From Brevundimonas sp. G8 (GTDB lineage Bacteria > Pseudomonadota > Alphaproteobacteria > Caulobacterales > Caulobacteraceae): a stretch of 64,000 nt of DNA. The translations under genes were made by a program, and so were the position numbers. The DNA lies in the NCBI RefSeq assembly GCF_902506205.1, contig NZ_LR732816.1, forward strand, positions 1,869,604 to 1,933,603. The letters run 5' to 3'. How positions within the stretch are numbered: position 1 is the stretch's first letter; the number at the start of each line of letters is the position of its first letter. The notes below the pieces were generated by a model. The model ran no database searches. It had not been told where the DNA came from and saw only the letters and a program-made list of their open reading frames with translations. Shown piece after piece: positions 37,661 through 45,850 of this stretch.

Positions 37661-37903
37661 TCAGGCCTCCTTCGCCGGCGCCGAGGTCTCCAGCGCCAGC
37701 GCATGCAGTTCGCCGCCCATCTGACCCTTCAGCGCCGCATAGACCAGCTGATGCTGACGCACGCGCGCCAGGCCGGCGAAGGCGTCGGACACGATGCGGG
37801 CGCGATAGTGGTCGCCGTCGCCCGCCAGATCCTCGATGTCGATCTCGGCGTCGGGAAAGGCCTCGACCAGATGCTGGCGCAGCGTTTCGACGGACATGGG
37901 CAT
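37661..37903 (-). CDS. BolA family protein
   Basis: The 80-residue product has the BolA fold signature AFPDAEIDIEDLAGDGDHYRARIVSDAFAGLARVRQHQLVYAALKGQMGGELHALALET, with the His in RQHQLVYAAL that helps bind [2Fe-2S] clusters with a monothiol glutaredoxin. It is closer to the IbaG/BolA2 type than to stationary-phase BolA. ATG 37903 or 37897 is the start. It leads the operon that contains grxD. Confidence 0.92.
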   Translation of the reverse strand: MPMSVETLRQHLVEAFPDAEIDIEDLAGDGDHYRARIVSDAFAGLARVRQHQLVYAALKGQMGGELHALALETSAPAKEA

Positions 37904-37960
37904 GGCAAGGGACTCGCGGTTCGTTCGACGCGATTTTGACGGATAAACCTTAATGGCGAC

Positions 37961-38485
37961 CTACACGGAACGGCGGGGCCGCTCGAACAGCTGAACCGTA
38001 TGATCCTTGTAGGTCGCGGTCGCATAGGGGCGATAACCGACCCGCGCCGCCAGCTTCAGCGAGGCCAGGTTCTCGGGCGCAATCATACAGACCGTGCGTC
38101 CCTCCAGCGTCCGGTCGGTCCAGCCCAGAGCCGCCGCCAAGGCCTCGGCCGCATAGCCCTTGCCCTGAAACGCAGGCGCCACGCCCCAGCCCAGTTCGGG
38201 CGCATCGAACGGCGGCTCCAGCTCGCGGCGATAGTCGAACACCCCCACGCTGCCCAGATAGGCTCCGCCGTCGCGCAGCCGGATCGTCCAGTTGCCGTGG
38301 CCCATCGCGGCCCAATGGCCGATGTCGCGCAACAGCCGGAACCAGACCTCCTCGCGTCCCAGCGCCCGTCCCATGATGTGGCGCGTGAAGTCCTCGTTGG
38401 ACCATAGCGTCAGCAGGTCGTCGAAATCCCCGGTCGAGACGGGTTTAAGCACCAGCCGCTCGGTCGTCAGAATGGCGTCGGTCAC
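37961..38485 (-). CDS. GNAT family N-acetyltransferase (RimJ/RimL type)
   Basis: The 174-residue product begins ILTTERLVLKPVSTGDFDDLLTLWSNEDFTRHIMG, the RimJ/RimL opening. The acetyl-CoA-binding segment is ELGWGVAPAFQGKGYAAEALAAALGW, and NLASLKLAARVGYRPYAT closes the fold. It probably acetylates an amine on a protein or small molecule; the target is unknown. Its start overlaps the radC stop by 4 bases, so the two are co-transcribed. Confidence 0.93.
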   Translation of the reverse strand: MTDAILTTERLVLKPVSTGDFDDLLTLWSNEDFTRHIMGRALGREEVWFRLLRDIGHWAAMGHGNWTIRLRDGGAYLGSVGVFDYRRELEPPFDAPELGWGVAPAFQGKGYAAEALAAALGWTDRTLEGRTVCMIAPENLASLKLAARVGYRPYATATYKDHTVQLFERPRRSV

Positions 38486-39222
38486 ATCAGGCCCAGTTGC
38501 TTGAAGCTGGCCACCCCGTCGCGGCCGACGACCAGATGGTCGTGCACCTCGACGTTAAGCGCGCGCCCGGCCTGTACAACCTGTTTCGTGATCTCGATAT
38601 CGGCGCGGCTGGGCGTCGGGTCGCCCGACGGATGGTTGTGGACCAGGATCAGGGCGCTGGCCGACAGCTCCAGCGCGCGACGCACCACTTCGCGCGGATA
38701 GACCGGCGCATGATCGACCGTGCCCCGGTTCTGCACCTCGTCCAGGATCAGCTGGTTCTTCTTGTCCAGATAGAGCACGCGGAACTGCTCTCGCGGTTCG
38801 TGCTGCAGCGCGACCCGCACATAGGCCAGCAGCGCCGTCCACGACGAGATCACCGGCCGTTTCGCCGTCGGCTCTCTCGCGATCCGTCGCGTCACGTCGA
38901 AGATCAGCTGCAGATCCAGCGCCGCCGCCCGCGTCGCCTTGCCGGCGACATAGCCCAGCGACCGCGCGACCTGATCCTCGATCGCCTCATGGCTGGCCGC
39001 CCCGATCCCCTCCAGCCCCCCGAACCGCGCCAGCAGGTCCTTGGCCAGCGGCTTGGTGTCCTTGTAGGGCACGCTGCGGAACAGCAGCAGCTCCAGCAGC
39101 TCATAGTCGGGCAGGGCGCCCAGCCCCCCCTTCGCCGCCCGCTCGCGCAGCCGGTCGCGATGACCGTTGTGGCGCGGTTGCGTCTTAGCTGCGTCTTGCT
39201 CCGACTCCCCGCCGTTCAGCAT
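38482..39222 (-). CDS. radC: RadC family JAB-domain protein
   Basis: The 246-residue product has a helix-hairpin-helix-like N-terminal part (RLRERAAKGGLGALPDYELLELLLFRSVPYKDTKPLAKDLLARFGGLEGI). The JAB/MPN metalloprotease-like domain has the zinc motif LILVHNHPSGDPTPSRADIEIT and a glutamate in REQFRVLYLDKKN. The original link of RadC to DNA repair is disputed; the actual role is unclear. It is upstream of the GNAT gene with a 4-base overlap. Confidence 0.95.
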   Translation of the reverse strand: MLNGGESEQDAAKTQPRHNGHRDRLRERAAKGGLGALPDYELLELLLFRSVPYKDTKPLAKDLLARFGGLEGIGAASHEAIEDQVARSLGYVAGKATRAAALDLQLIFDVTRRIAREPTAKRPVISSWTALLAYVRVALQHEPREQFRVLYLDKKNQLILDEVQNRGTVDHAPVYPREVVRRALELSASALILVHNHPSGDPTPSRADIEITKQVVQAGRALNVEVHDHLVVGRDGVASFKQLGLM

Positions 39223-39290
39223 GTCCCCTCCATTTTTCGCAACCTGTGCGGAATGCGAAAGGGGATCAAGGGTGTGCTGCTAAATGCGCG

Positions 39291-40007
39291 CTAGAAAGCC
39301 GGGGGCGGAGACACAACGTCCAGTCGAGTCTCCCGTGACAGACCGTATCGGTATGTCACCTCCCACCCGTGAGGCGCAGCCTGCGATGGAGCCAGCCTGA
39401 AGGACAGACACCTTGTTTCACCCAGACAGGGCGTCGCCGAGACGATCCGGTCTCGCGAGAGGAAATCCGTCGATGGGTCCGATGCGCGATCTTCCTCCCG
39501 CATGGCTCGAATAGCATCCCAGTAGGCGCGCAGCATTCCGTTCGCGACATCAGATGATAGGGCTGCAAATCCAAAGGGTGCGCCTGTCTGTTGGCGACAG
39601 CCGCCGCTTTCATCAGGGATGCGATAGAGGATTTGGCGATGCCCGCTGAATATCTTGACCAGCGGCTTGCCTTGAACCGTTTGGTCCGTGCCGAAGAAAC
39701 TGTTCAACGCGGTTTCGCATATGCCTTTCGGGCGCGGTTGCGGTGTTTCGACAAGCTCGATCACGACGTTTCCGAACGGTGCAGACGACGCTACGGATAC
39801 GGTCTCAATATCGTCTGCGCGTTCAGGCACGAGCCAAAGCGCCAGATCTCTAGCGGAATAAGACCGAAGCTCAGCGGTCGGTCTCTCCTCGGACGGGATC
39901 GGAATCTGGCTGTAGCCAGTGTTCAGTTGCACCAGCATTCCCGCTTGGTCGAACTTGGCCGCGCAGCTGGCGACCAGAAGAAGCAGCGGGATCGCAGCCT
40001 GTTTCAT
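39291..40007 (-). CDS. Hypothetical lipoprotein
   Basis: The 238-residue product begins MKQAAIPLLLLVASCAAKFDQ, with the lipobox VASC. The mature part contains four further Cys (GICETAL, SGGCRQQ, ATPCLGETRCLSF) and no motif that I recognise. It starts 21 bases after the map stop on the same strand and could be in its transcript. Base composition is visibly lower in GC than that of map or radC. Function unknown. Confidence 0.65.
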   Translation of the reverse strand: MKQAAIPLLLLVASCAAKFDQAGMLVQLNTGYSQIPIPSEERPTAELRSYSARDLALWLVPERADDIETVSVASSAPFGNVVIELVETPQPRPKGICETALNSFFGTDQTVQGKPLVKIFSGHRQILYRIPDESGGCRQQTGAPFGFAALSSDVANGMLRAYWDAIRAMREEDRASDPSTDFLSRDRIVSATPCLGETRCLSFRLAPSQAAPHGWEVTYRYGLSRETRLDVVSPPPAF

Positions 40008-40028
40008 GCAAATCTCGCCCGCCCGCCG

Positions 40029-40847
40029 TCAGTTCGGCCGGAACAGCCCCGCCGGAGACGCCGTAAAGATTTCCAGTCCGTCTTCCGTCACCCCGATGGT
40101 GTGCTCGCACTGGGCCGACAGGGACTTGTCGCGCGTCACGGCGGTCCAGCCGTCGGACAGCACCTTCACGTGCGGCTTGCCCAGGTTGACCATCGGCTCG
40201 ACGGTGAAGAACATGCCGGGCTTCAGCACCGCGCCCTCGCCGCGACGGCCGTAGTGCAGGACGTTGGGGCTGTCGTGGAAGACGCGGCCGATGCCGTGGC
40301 CGCAGAAGTCGCGCACTACGCTCATGCGCTGGGCCTCGACGAATTTCTGGATGGCGAAACCGATGTCGCCGAAGGTATTGCCCGGCTTGACCTGTTCCAG
40401 GCCCAGATCCAGCGACTGATAGGTCACGTCGATCAGCTTCTTGGCCCGCGCGTTGATCTCGCCGACCGCATACATGCGGCTGCTGTCGCCGTGCCAGCCG
40501 TCGACGATGACGGTGTGATCGATGTTGACGATGTCGCCGTCCTTCAGCACCCGATCGCCGGGAATGCCGTGGCAGACGACGTGGTTGATCGAGGTGCAGA
40601 CAGTCTTCTCATAGCCCTTGTAGCCCAGGCAGGCGGGCAGGCCGCCGTTGTCCAGGGTGAACTCGCGCACCAGATCGTCGATCGTGCTGGTCAGGACGCC
40701 CGGCTTCACATGCGCGGCGATCATGTCCAGCGCCTCGGCGACCAGACGGCCGGCCTTGCGCATCCCCTCGAAGTCTTCGGTTTCGTGGACGCGAATGGCG
40801 CTGGTGCGGACCAGGACGTCGGTTTCGATTTCGGGCGTTTCGTACAT
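40029..40847 (-). CDS. map: Methionine aminopeptidase type I
   Basis: MetAP removes the initiator Met from new proteins. The 272-residue product has CTSINHVVCHGIPGDRVLKDGDIVNIDHTVIVDGWHGDSSRM, with two metal-binding Asp. FCGHGIGRVFHDSPNVLHYG carries the metal-binding His, and MFFTVEPMVN and QCEHTIGVTEDG carry the Glu ligands. ATG 40847 matches the usual start (YETPEIETDV..); the frame is open to 40925. It lies divergent from the cinA-like gene. Confidence 0.97.
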   Translation of the reverse strand: MYETPEIETDVLVRTSAIRVHETEDFEGMRKAGRLVAEALDMIAAHVKPGVLTSTIDDLVREFTLDNGGLPACLGYKGYEKTVCTSINHVVCHGIPGDRVLKDGDIVNIDHTVIVDGWHGDSSRMYAVGEINARAKKLIDVTYQSLDLGLEQVKPGNTFGDIGFAIQKFVEAQRMSVVRDFCGHGIGRVFHDSPNVLHYGRRGEGAVLKPGMFFTVEPMVNLGKPHVKVLSDGWTAVTRDKSLSAQCEHTIGVTEDGLEIFTASPAGLFRPN

Positions 40848-40945
40848 GGTGCGATGGGTCTGCAAAAGGCGGGGATACGGCGCGATCCGTTCGCCGCAGA
40901 TGGTCGTTATAGCATGAAACCTCAACCCCGAGTTTGGATTCCCGC

Positions 40946-41713
40946 ATGACCGAAGCCAATCCCGCCGCTGCCGGGCCCACCGCCGCCGTCCTGGTCATTG
41001 GCGACGAAATCCTGTCGGGCCGAACCCAGGATACGAACACCAACACCATCGCCCGCTTCCTGTCCGCGCTGGGGATCGACCTGATGGAGGCGCGGGTCGT
41101 CAGCGACGATCACGACCGGATCATCGAGGCGCTCGACGCGCTGCGGTCGCGCTGGGACTATGTCTTCACCACCGGCGGCATCGGCCCGACCCATGACGAC
41201 ATCACCGCCGACGCCATCGCGGCGGCCTTCGGCGTCGCCCTGCCCGAACATCCCGACGCCCTGGCGATCCTGGCGCGCCGCTATGGCGACGAGTTCAACG
41301 CCGCGCGCCGTCGCATGGCCCGCATCCCTCAGGGCGGGGCGCTGATCGCCAATCCGGTCACCGATGCGCCGGGCTTCCAGATCGGCAATGTCTTCGTGAT
41401 GGCCGGCGTGCCCAGGATCATGCAGGCGATGCTGGAGGACGTGGCGCCGCGTCTGCGCACCGGCGCCGTCGTTCAGGCCCGGACGCTGAAGGTCAGCGGG
41501 GTGGGCGAGGGGGCTGTGGCCGATGTGCTGCGGGCCGCCGCAAATCTGCGCCGTGACCTGTCGTTCGGCAGCTATCCTTGTGGACATGGCAGCGACGGCG
41601 AGATCGGAACCCAGTTGGTCATCCGTGGCCGTGACGCAGGCCTGGTCGAGGCTGCGGCGCATGATTTGATCGCAGAACTTCGTGATCTGGGCATCGATGT
41701 TGCCGCGACGTAA
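40946..41713 (+). CDS. MoaB/CinA N-terminal-like molybdopterin-binding domain protein
   Basis: The 255-residue product has VLVIGDEILSGRTQDTNTNTIARFLSALGIDL and FTTGGIGPTHDDITADAIAAAFG, the signature of the molybdopterin-binding MoaB/CinA N-terminal domain. PGFQIGNVFVMAGVPRIMQAMLE follows. It lacks the CinA C-terminal deamidase, so it is a stand-alone domain. ATG 40946 is preferred to TTG 40934. The role is uncertain; it may act in nicotinamide-nucleotide or molybdopterin metabolism. Confidence 0.9.
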   Translation: MTEANPAAAGPTAAVLVIGDEILSGRTQDTNTNTIARFLSALGIDLMEARVVSDDHDRIIEALDALRSRWDYVFTTGGIGPTHDDITADAIAAAFGVALPEHPDALAILARRYGDEFNAARRRMARIPQGGALIANPVTDAPGFQIGNVFVMAGVPRIMQAMLEDVAPRLRTGAVVQARTLKVSGVGEGAVADVLRAAANLRRDLSFGSYPCGHGSDGEIGTQLVIRGRDAGLVEAAAHDLIAELRDLGIDVAAT

Positions 41714-41832
41714 CCTCTCGAAGCCGTGATCATGTGCGGCTCAGGCGCCACGGTTTCGCCCGTTTCCGGTCCGATGGGGGCCTTGCCCGCAACGCTTTCG
41801 CGCCGTGAACGCTGAGTGGGTTCCTCCCCGGA

Positions 41833-41855
41833 TCGACCGCGCCTAATGCGGTCGA
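41833..41855 (+). promoter_or_regulatory. Leader hairpin before the FadL-like gene
   Basis: TCGACCGC-gcctaat-GCGGTCGA has perfect 8-base arms and ends 20 bases before the ATG at 41876. It lies in the leader of the outer-membrane gene and may affect its translation or mRNA stability. It could also be part of a terminator for the preceding gene. Confidence 0.5.
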
Positions 41856-41875
41856 CGTTTACTTAGGTGTTTGAA

Positions 41876-43219
41876 ATGACCTCCAGGAACTTCGCCCGCG
41901 TGGGCGGGCTCGCCCTGACGACCGCCCTGCTGGCTGGCGTCGCCGCTCCGGCCATGGCCGGCTCCTTCTATGTCCAGGAACAATCGACGCGCGCCCAGGG
42001 CCGCGCCAACGCCGGCGTTGGCGCCGACAAGGGCGTCCAGTCGCTGTGGTGGAACCCCGCCGCCATCGCCGGAACCCAGCGCGAAGTCTATCTCGGCATG
42101 CACGGCCTGATCCTGGACTCCGACGTCGATGACCGTGGCTCCAGCCTGACCTACAACGTCCCCACCCCTGCCATCGTCAGCCGCACGGCCCCCGTCAACG
42201 GCGACCCGCACGTCCACGACGTCGTCGAAAGCGGCATCGTGCCGAACTTCGCTGTCTCCATGCCGATCGGCGACCGTTTCAACGTCGGCCTGGCCGTCCA
42301 GGCGCCCTACAACTTCACCACCAAGTATGAGCCGACCGACTTCGCGCGCTACGACGCCCTGACGTCCGAGCTGCGTTCGGCCAACATCAGCCTGGTCGCC
42401 GCCATGACGGTCACCGACTGGCTGGACCTCGGCGTCGGCTTCGACGCGCAATACGCCAAGGCGACCCTGTCGTCGGCCCTGCCGAACGTGCCGATCCCGG
42501 CTGTCCTGTCGCCGGCCTATGTCGTCTCGCCGTCCACCGACGGTCGCAACCAACTGGAAGGCGATGGGTGGGATTACGGATGGAACGCCGGCGCCCAGAT
42601 GCATTTCGGCAAGCTGGACCTGGGCGTGTCCTACCGTTCCAAGATCGAGCACGAGCTGGAAGGTTCGGTGAACATCTCGGGCCTGACCGGCGTCCTGGCC
42701 GGCGCCAACGTCTCGGCTGATGGCGGCGCGTCCTTCACGACGCCCTGGTACGCCACCGTCTCGGCCCGCTACGCCGTCAACGACCGCCTGACCCTGAACG
42801 CCCAGGTCAACCAGATCGGCTGGAGCGAGTTCGACGCTATCCGCGTCGCCTACACCGGCGGCGGCTCGACCATCGTTCAGGACTATGACGACGTCACCAC
42901 AGGCGCGATCGGCTTCGACTACAGGATCGATCCGTCCATGACCTTCCGCGCGGGCCTGGGCTACGACCCGACCCCGACCCCGGACGATCACCGCACCGCC
43001 CGCATCCCGGACGGCGACCGCTGGCTCTACGCCGCCGGCCTGTCCAAGACAGTCGGTTCGATGACCTTCGACGGCGCCGTGACCTACATCGACATCGACA
43101 CCGCGCAGATCAACGACACGCGCGACGTCTATGGCAACGGCCTGGTCATCTCGAACCTGCGCGGCGAGGCCAAGGGCTCGGGCGTCGGCTTCTCGATGGG
43201 CGCGACCTGGGCCTTCTAA
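41876..43219 (+). CDS. OmpP1/FadL family outer-membrane transporter
   Basis: FadL-type channels take up long-chain fatty acids or other hydrophobic compounds. The 447-residue product has a signal peptide ending PAMA, and the mature N-terminus GSFYVQEQSTRAQGRANAGVGADKGVQSLWWNPAAIAG matches the FadL hatch. Many beta strands follow, with YRSKIEHELEGSV typical of the family, and the last residue is Phe, needed for barrel insertion. ATG 41876 is preferred over GTG 41867. A terminator follows. Confidence 0.93.
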   Translation: MTSRNFARVGGLALTTALLAGVAAPAMAGSFYVQEQSTRAQGRANAGVGADKGVQSLWWNPAAIAGTQREVYLGMHGLILDSDVDDRGSSLTYNVPTPAIVSRTAPVNGDPHVHDVVESGIVPNFAVSMPIGDRFNVGLAVQAPYNFTTKYEPTDFARYDALTSELRSANISLVAAMTVTDWLDLGVGFDAQYAKATLSSALPNVPIPAVLSPAYVVSPSTDGRNQLEGDGWDYGWNAGAQMHFGKLDLGVSYRSKIEHELEGSVNISGLTGVLAGANVSADGGASFTTPWYATVSARYAVNDRLTLNAQVNQIGWSEFDAIRVAYTGGGSTIVQDYDDVTTGAIGFDYRIDPSMTFRAGLGYDPTPTPDDHRTARIPDGDRWLYAAGLSKTVGSMTFDGAVTYIDIDTAQINDTRDVYGNGLVISNLRGEAKGSGVGFSMGATWAF

Positions 43220-43242
43220 GGTCCGCACACGCCTGACATGAG

Positions 43243-43277
43243 AACGGCGGCTCCTGCGAAGGAGCCGCCGTTTTTTT
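43243..43277. terminator. Bidirectional intrinsic terminator between fadL-like and helicase genes
   Basis: AACGGCGGCTCC and GGAGCCGCCGTT form a perfect 12-base stem around a 6-base loop, with seven T after it on the plus strand. The two genes converge here. Confidence 0.9.
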
Positions 43278-43322
43278 ATTGTCTCAAGATGAAGGCGGGG
43301 CGCGAACCCCGCCGTTCGATCC

Positions 43323-44834
43323 TCACCCCTTGGCGCCGCCGACATAGCCCTTGCCGCCGTTGGACGGGCGACGACGGGGACGGCGCTTCATTTCGCCTTC
43401 GGCCGGCTTGACGTTGTCGTTGATCGACGGCACGCGCTCGCCGCCCAGCGGGTTGTAGGCGCGTTCCGGGCGAGCCGGGGCCGCAGCCGTCTCGCCGGGG
43501 CGAGCGCCACGACGCTGGCGATGCGGCTGGCCGCCGCCTTCCGGGCGCACGCCGTCGCGATGCGGGACGCGGCTGCGTCCACGACCGCCGCGACCTTCGC
43601 CACGGCCGCCTTCGTTGCGATCGCCGCCTTCGCGTTCCGGCATGGTCGCCTTCTTGCCGACGCCGGTGGCCATGATGGTGGCGTCCAGCTGGCCCAGGGC
43701 CTTGTCGTTGCGACGGTCGATGGCCGGGATCTTCTGGCGCGTGACCTTCTCGATGTCCTTCAGCAGCTTCATCTCGTCGCCGGCGACGAAGCTGACGGCC
43801 GTGCCGTCCTTGCCCGCCCGCGCGGTGCGGCCGATGCGGTGGACATAGGATTCCGGCACGTGCGGCAGTTCGAAGTTCACGACGTGCGAGACGCCGTCCA
43901 CATCGATGCCGCGCGCGGCGATGTCGGTGGCGACCAGGACGCGCAGCTTGCCGGCCTTGAAGGCGGCCAGGGTGCGTTCACGCTGGGGCTGGGACTTGTT
44001 GCCGTGGATGGCGCCGGCTTCGACGCCGCCGGCTTCCAGATAGGCCGCGACCTTGTCGGCGCCGTGCTTGGTCTTGGTGAAGACCAGGCAGCGCGTGTAT
44101 TCGGGATCCGAGAACATCTCGGTCAGCAGGGCGCGCTTACGGCCCTGTTCGATATAGACGACCGACTGGCTGATGCGCTGCACCGTGGTCGACTGCGGCG
44201 TGACCTGGACCTTGACCGGGTCCTTCAGCAGTTCGCCCGCCAGCTTGCCGATCTCGGACGGCATGGTCGCCGAGAAGAACAGGTTCTGACGCTTGGCCGG
44301 GATCTTGGAGACGATCTGGCGGATCGGCTTGATGAAGCCCAGGTCAAGCATCTGGTCGGCCTCGTCCAGGACGAAGATCTCGGTCTGCGACAGGTCCAGG
44401 TTCTTCTGCTGGATGTGGTCCAGCAGGCGGCCCGGCGCGGCGACCAGGATGTCCAGACCCTGTTGCAGGGCGCGTTCCTGGCCGCCGTATTTCACGCCGC
44501 CGAAGATGACCGCGACCCGGAAGCCCAGGTGGGCGCCGTAGGCCTTGAAGCTGTCGCCGATCTGGGTCGCCAGCTCACGCGTGGGGCTCAGCACCAGCAC
44601 GCGGGTCGTGCGCGGCTTGGGGGCGATGCGGTTCTCGGCCAGGCGATGCAGGATCGGCAGGGCGAAGGCGGCGGTCTTGCCGGTGCCGGTCTGGGCGATG
44701 CCCAGCAGGTCCTTGCCGGCCATGACGTCGGGGATGGCCTTTTCCTGGATCGGGGTCGGCGTGGTGTAGCCGGTCGAGGCCAGGGCCTGGAGGAGGGCCT
44801 TGTTCAGACCCATGGATTCGAAGGTGGTGCTCAC
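43323..44834 (-). CDS. DEAD-box ATP-dependent RNA helicase
   Basis: The 503-residue product has all standard motifs: Q motif (F in STTFESMG and TPTPIQEKAIP), AQTGTGKT, PTREL, DEAD in FVLDEADQML, SAT, and HRIGRTAR. The C-terminal 130 residues are basic and rich in Arg and Gly (RGEGRGGRGRSRVP), as in RhlE-type helicases that unwind structured RNA. GTG 44834 places the Q-motif Phe close to the N-terminus, as expected; ATG 44873 is also in frame. It is likely cold-responsive or involved in ribosome and mRNA turnover, by analogy. Confidence 0.95.
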   Translation of the reverse strand: MSTTFESMGLNKALLQALASTGYTTPTPIQEKAIPDVMAGKDLLGIAQTGTGKTAAFALPILHRLAENRIAPKPRTTRVLVLSPTRELATQIGDSFKAYGAHLGFRVAVIFGGVKYGGQERALQQGLDILVAAPGRLLDHIQQKNLDLSQTEIFVLDEADQMLDLGFIKPIRQIVSKIPAKRQNLFFSATMPSEIGKLAGELLKDPVKVQVTPQSTTVQRISQSVVYIEQGRKRALLTEMFSDPEYTRCLVFTKTKHGADKVAAYLEAGGVEAGAIHGNKSQPQRERTLAAFKAGKLRVLVATDIAARGIDVDGVSHVVNFELPHVPESYVHRIGRTARAGKDGTAVSFVAGDEMKLLKDIEKVTRQKIPAIDRRNDKALGQLDATIMATGVGKKATMPEREGGDRNEGGRGEGRGGRGRSRVPHRDGVRPEGGGQPHRQRRGARPGETAAAPARPERAYNPLGGERVPSINDNVKPAEGEMKRRPRRRPSNGGKGYVGGAKG

Positions 44835-45007
44835 AGCAGTATCTTTCGCGTAGCGGCGACGCGCTTCGGCCATGGCATGACGCCGTCGGGCCGCGCACCG
44901 CCAGTCCCGACGGGGCCTCAAGGAATGAGGCCTGCGGGGTGGATCGGGCGCCGCCCCGCGTGTCCGGGCAGCGAATGGATATGAGGGGCCGGCGGCTTCT
45001 ACAGACA

Positions 45008-45022
45008 GGTCTGAATCAGACC
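45008..45022. promoter_or_regulatory. Perfect palindrome upstream of the helicase gene
   Basis: GGTCTGA-A-TCAGACC has two perfect 7-base arms. It lies about 175 bases upstream of the helicase start, in the 274-base gap before the neighbouring HTH gene. A possible operator; no known regulator matches by eye. Confidence 0.35.
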
Positions 45023-45077
45023 CACACGCGCTGGAGACGCCGGAGATCGCGATTGTGCGACGCAGCGCAAATGGGCG

Positions 45078-45092
45078 CTTATCGCCGATAAG
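45078..45092. promoter_or_regulatory. Second dyad upstream of the helicase gene, overlapping a -35-like hexamer
   Basis: CTTATC-GCC-GATAAG is perfect with 6-base arms. On the minus strand it directly overlaps TTGACT, a good -35 hexamer, but I see no convincing -10. It may be a promoter-operator for the helicase or the end structure of the HTH gene. Confidence 0.35.
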
Positions 45093-45108
45093 TCAACTGC
45101 CGCACACA

Positions 45109-45675
45109 TCAGGGCGCGTATCGCGTCGCCGCCTCGGGCAGGCCGTCGGGCAATCCGATGGCCGCACGCCACTCCTCGGGATGCAGCCGCGCCATCTCCA
45201 GATCCAGCCACGCCAGCGGCTTCAGCCTGCCGTCCTCGTCCCAGAACCGCTCGGCCCACGGCTGTCCCGTCTCGCGCGCCCGCGCCCGGTCCCGCGCGCT
45301 CGCTTCCTGTCCTAGATGCGTCGCCCGCCAGTGATACAGCCACGGAATATGCCAGTGCGGCGCGCTGGTCAGCCGCTCGTCCCGCATCGCCGCCGCCAGA
45401 CATTCCGCCAGCGCCCGCGCCTCCTCCAGCTGGGCGGTGAACGCATCGCGCCGCGCCTGGATATGCCGGTCCCAGCCTTCCGCCGGCTCGATCGGTCCCG
45501 CTGCCGCCGGATCGGGCCGTTTCCACCCCTCCGCCTCGCGCCGCTTCCACAGGGCATGCACCCCCACGTCATAGCGTGCGGCGACCGAGCGCGCGGTTTC
45601 GCCGTCCTCCCACGCCTTGCGAACCTCGGCCCAGACGGCGTCCGGCCGGATCTTGCGATGTATGCCCTGGCTCAT
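45109..45675 (-). CDS. HTH-domain protein, left member of a divergent pair
   Basis: The 188-residue product begins MSQGIHRKIRPDAVWAEVRKAWEDGETARSVAARYDVGVHALWKRREAEGWKRP. That is a helix-turn-helix region like those of phage terminase small subunits and resolvase-type proteins. The remainder is helical and rich in Trp (HWHIPWLYHWRATHLG). It shares the W-A-x-V-R..A..GV..AL..R...EGW pattern with the plus-strand gene at 45851. Function unknown; DNA binding is inferred from the N-terminus only. Confidence 0.7.
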   Translation of the reverse strand: MSQGIHRKIRPDAVWAEVRKAWEDGETARSVAARYDVGVHALWKRREAEGWKRPDPAAAGPIEPAEGWDRHIQARRDAFTAQLEEARALAECLAAAMRDERLTSAPHWHIPWLYHWRATHLGQEASARDRARARETGQPWAERFWDEDGRLKPLAWLDLEMARLHPEEWRAAIGLPDGLPEAATRYAP

Positions 45676-45786
45676 GGGGAAGGGGTCGTCGCACGCCCCT
45701 GCGTCATCATCGGACGCAAGCCAGACCACGGGCCCATTTAGGATGGCTGGCGCGCCGCACCTGACATGTCGCGATCTGGAAAATCA

Positions 45787-45834
45787 GGTCTCTAGCCTCG
45801 AAAATCGCCCGTCTTCCGGCCTGAGGTAGAGACC
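45787..45834. promoter_or_regulatory. Inverted repeat in the divergent promoter region of the HTH pair
   Basis: GGTCTCTA (45787-45794) and TAGAGACC (45827-45834) are perfect 8-base arms with a 32-base spacer, inside the 175-base gap between the two divergent HTH genes. The right arm ends 16 bases before the ATG of the plus-strand gene. It may be an operator bound by one of the two products. A chance match cannot be excluded. Confidence 0.4.
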
Positions 45835-45850
45835 GCCCTAGACTGTCCGC

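Noticed and set aside
44999-45550. A 183-codon minus-strand frame overlapping the HTH gene at 45109
   Set aside because: It is Gly/Ala/Arg-rich and has no motif or ribosome site. The HTH frame explains the region.
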